NCBI GenBank assembly: GCA_018881555.1
Contig: JACAXG010000014.1
Location: 5,536,697-5,600,696, forward strand
From: Amblyornis subalaris
Lineage: Eukaryota; Chordata; Aves; Passeriformes; Ptilonorhynchidae
Reading direction: 5' to 3'
Length of the DNA: 64,000 nucleotides
This document shows positions 62,225 to 64,000 of this stretch, in pieces. The notes beneath the pieces were generated by a model. The model was given only the letters and a program-made list of their open reading frames with translations. It searched no databases and was not told the DNA's origin. Both the position numbers and the translations under genes were made by a program. Within the stretch, counting starts at the first letter, position 1. The number at the start of each line of letters is the position of its first letter.

Positions 62225-63058
62225 TTCCTAAACATGGCTTGGTACCTCCAGTGGTTGAAGTACTGCTTTGTTTCCATGGAATTAGTTAAAGATAACACAT
62301 TTCTGCTTCTGAGTTCAGTTGGTTTTTATTTATCTCGACAAGGTTTAGAATAGCGATTTCCTCGTGTTGAATGCCATTTTTCTGGAGTTAAAAAACCTGT
62401 CATCTCTTGCTTTATTGTTTGCAAATTCAAAGGGCACTTTAGTACTGTCAGCGTGAGATCGTCACTGTCTAATATTAGAAGATGTCCATTAATGTCAACT
62501 TTTAACAGGAACCTCTTCCTGATAGAACCCTACCTTGCAATCCTGCTGCATCTTTCCCTACAAAGCAATTACCAGAGCTGTGTGAATTAGCTGCTAAAAC
62601 TCAGAACGTTGCTTCTGCTTGGAAAGAAAGTCATCTTGTTTAACTTCCCCCCTCTCCTTCATCCATCTCTGAGAGTGGGAACTTGTGTGAGAAGGAAAAG
62701 AAAGGGAGCCTGATGGTGTTTAATGGCTGATGAATACAGCCAAGGATACAGGAACGGTTGCTTGGCAACGTGGGAGGATGGGCTGAGGTCCCTTGTCACT
62801 ACACAGGAGTTGACATTGGCTCATCTCTTGAGCTCATGAAGGCTGACTTCTGAGGTTTTGCACACTTTATCCTCAATATGTATCATAGCTGGGCTAGATT
62901 TGTCTCTTGCATGCTTTGTCTCTATGTATTTCGTACTTCTGAAAACAAACACGAGAAGAATGGAAGGAAATCAAGCGTTTCAGTTCAAGGAAGAAAACGT
63001 GTGTGCATCCTGTCCCATGCAGTNGTTGTGCTTTCAAGATGAGAGCCGTGTTCAGGAA

Positions 63059-63235
63059 AAGATTTGCCTAAAATTGTGAGCTCTTAGACCTGATTCCAGG
63101 TAAAGTTCTGTTTCCTTAGTCTGAGAGCCCTCTGAAAATGATCATCGGTGCTGAGGGATGGTGAGCAGGGGTTTGTGTTGCAATTGCAGCCTTGAGGAGA
63201 AGCCTTTTTGTGGTTAAACACAGCTCTGAAGTGAC
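63059..63235 (-). repeat. Right arm of a large inverted repeat
   Basis: Reverse-oriented partner of the arm at 62046-62224. The outer edge ends GAAGTGAC (63235), mirroring the left edge. Together with the weaker inner similarity the structure spans about 1.2 kb, with an unpaired centre of roughly 300 bp (about 62505-62803). No clear target-site duplication flanks it: the left neighbour reads 'agtgatg' and the right 'acatgtg'. It could be a DNA transposon with long terminal inverted repeats, two opposed copies of an unknown repeat, or an inverted local duplication. The plus-strand frame at 62858-63079 overlaps the inner part and is unrecognised. Confidence 0.93.
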
Positions 63236-64000
63236 ACATGTGCTTTGTTTCCCCTCTTANACTGAATAATGTCAGGCTGTGAACACGGTGTGTACACTGA
63301 GGACTGTGACAGACTTGACCTTGTGCGAGTTGTTCCCAAACAATTCAGCTGGATTCTGAACACGGGTGTCGGGGGTACATCTCTCTTTGTGCCGCGGTGG
63401 AGTTGTACGTAGGTGGCGCTTCCTTAGGGAGGTGGTGTTAATTTGGTGTTCCCTAGAAGACTTTTTTGGGAAACTACATGGTCATTACCACATGAAGGTT
63501 GCTATCATCAAGTGAATATTGATCCAGGAACTATTTTTCCTTCCTGTGGAGATAATTATTAAGGAAAAAGGTGCAGCTGGCTTGCAGAGGCTGCACAGTC
63601 AGTGTATTTTGGTGATTGCCAGAGACAGTAATTTTCTTTGCGCTTTTGGTTCTCAGAAACAGTTTTGGTGCTTAATGATGAGGTCAAAGCTGTAGGAAAT
63701 AGGTTTGGTTCCTGTTTTGAACTCTTGGACAAAAGATCTACCCAGCAATTTTGTGCCTGCTTCTTACACCAGGCAAAAATGAGGTTAATGTGTGTACATC
63801 TGTTATTGTAACATCTTGGGAATTCTTAAAAGGAGAAAAACCCAAACATCTCTCTCTTACTGGTAAGAGCAACTGTCATTTGCCAAATGCCTGCTTCCCT
63901 TTTTGCTTGTTGAGTCCAATGTTTCTGTTAATGGTTGTTGTTAAGGCTGAAACTTTAGAGCATTTTGGCATATTGTGAAACTTGACCAGCTGTCAAAATA
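63236..64000. other. Non-coding right end, with a CTCF-core-like word
   Basis: No gene or transposon recognised. Positions about 63330-63430 hold several CG dinucleotides. The word AGGTGGCGCT at 63411-63420 fits the AGRKGGCRSY core of the vertebrate CTCF motif, although the upstream CCA part is absent. The plus-strand frame 63751-63978 is unrecognised. Confidence 0.45.

Overview
This window looks like non-coding DNA from a bird, most likely a neoavian or passerine species. The main evidence is a set of scattered, mostly 5'-truncated CR1 retrotransposon fragments (CR1 is the dominant avian LINE). One short fragment also resembles the 5' end of an LTR common in songbird genomes. Interspersed repeats are few and the base composition is AT-rich, as expected of an intergenic region or long intron on a macrochromosome. 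No coding gene can be supported. The longest open frame (174 codons) is about what chance gives in 64 kb of AT-rich DNA, and no frame outside the CR1 copies resembles a protein family I recognise.

Layout. Positions 1-11.7 kb are repeat-poor and carry many isolated Ns. Between 11.7 and 24.75 kb lie five CR1 pieces. One of them (20264-20458) joins the endonuclease region of ORF2 directly to the 3' end. The same interval holds a candidate exon (22311-22467) and a poly(A) tract preceded by AATAAA (21444-21492). From 24.75 to 34.1 kb there are no recognised transposons, only small palindromic or heat-shock-element-like motifs near 27.8 kb. A reverse-oriented CR1 occupies 34089-34421. At 35.70-35.96 kb four small palindromes are followed by a 133-bp imperfect palindrome. 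The LTR fragment is at 38357-38400, a perfect 23-bp tandem duplication at 39166-39211, and another CR1 at 44088-44415. A G-quadruplex-capable run (46285-46300), a perfect hairpin (48882-48907) and an (AC)n microsatellite (52364-52402) follow. A last CR1 fragment lies at 59743-59840, and a possible small non-coding exon at 60572-60650.

The most striking structure is near the right end. Two arms, 62046-62224 and 63059-63235, are inverted copies about 85% identical by hand alignment. Weaker colinear similarity continues inward to about 62505 and 62803, making a palindrome of about 1.2 kb that matches no repeat I recognise.

Single-base Ns are also uneven: about 55 sites in the first 23.2 kb, none seen over the next ~39.8 kb, then two in the last kilobase. 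This probably reflects ambiguous or heterozygous calls, or joined assembly sources. Because there are no recognised genes, there is no operon or pathway to describe.
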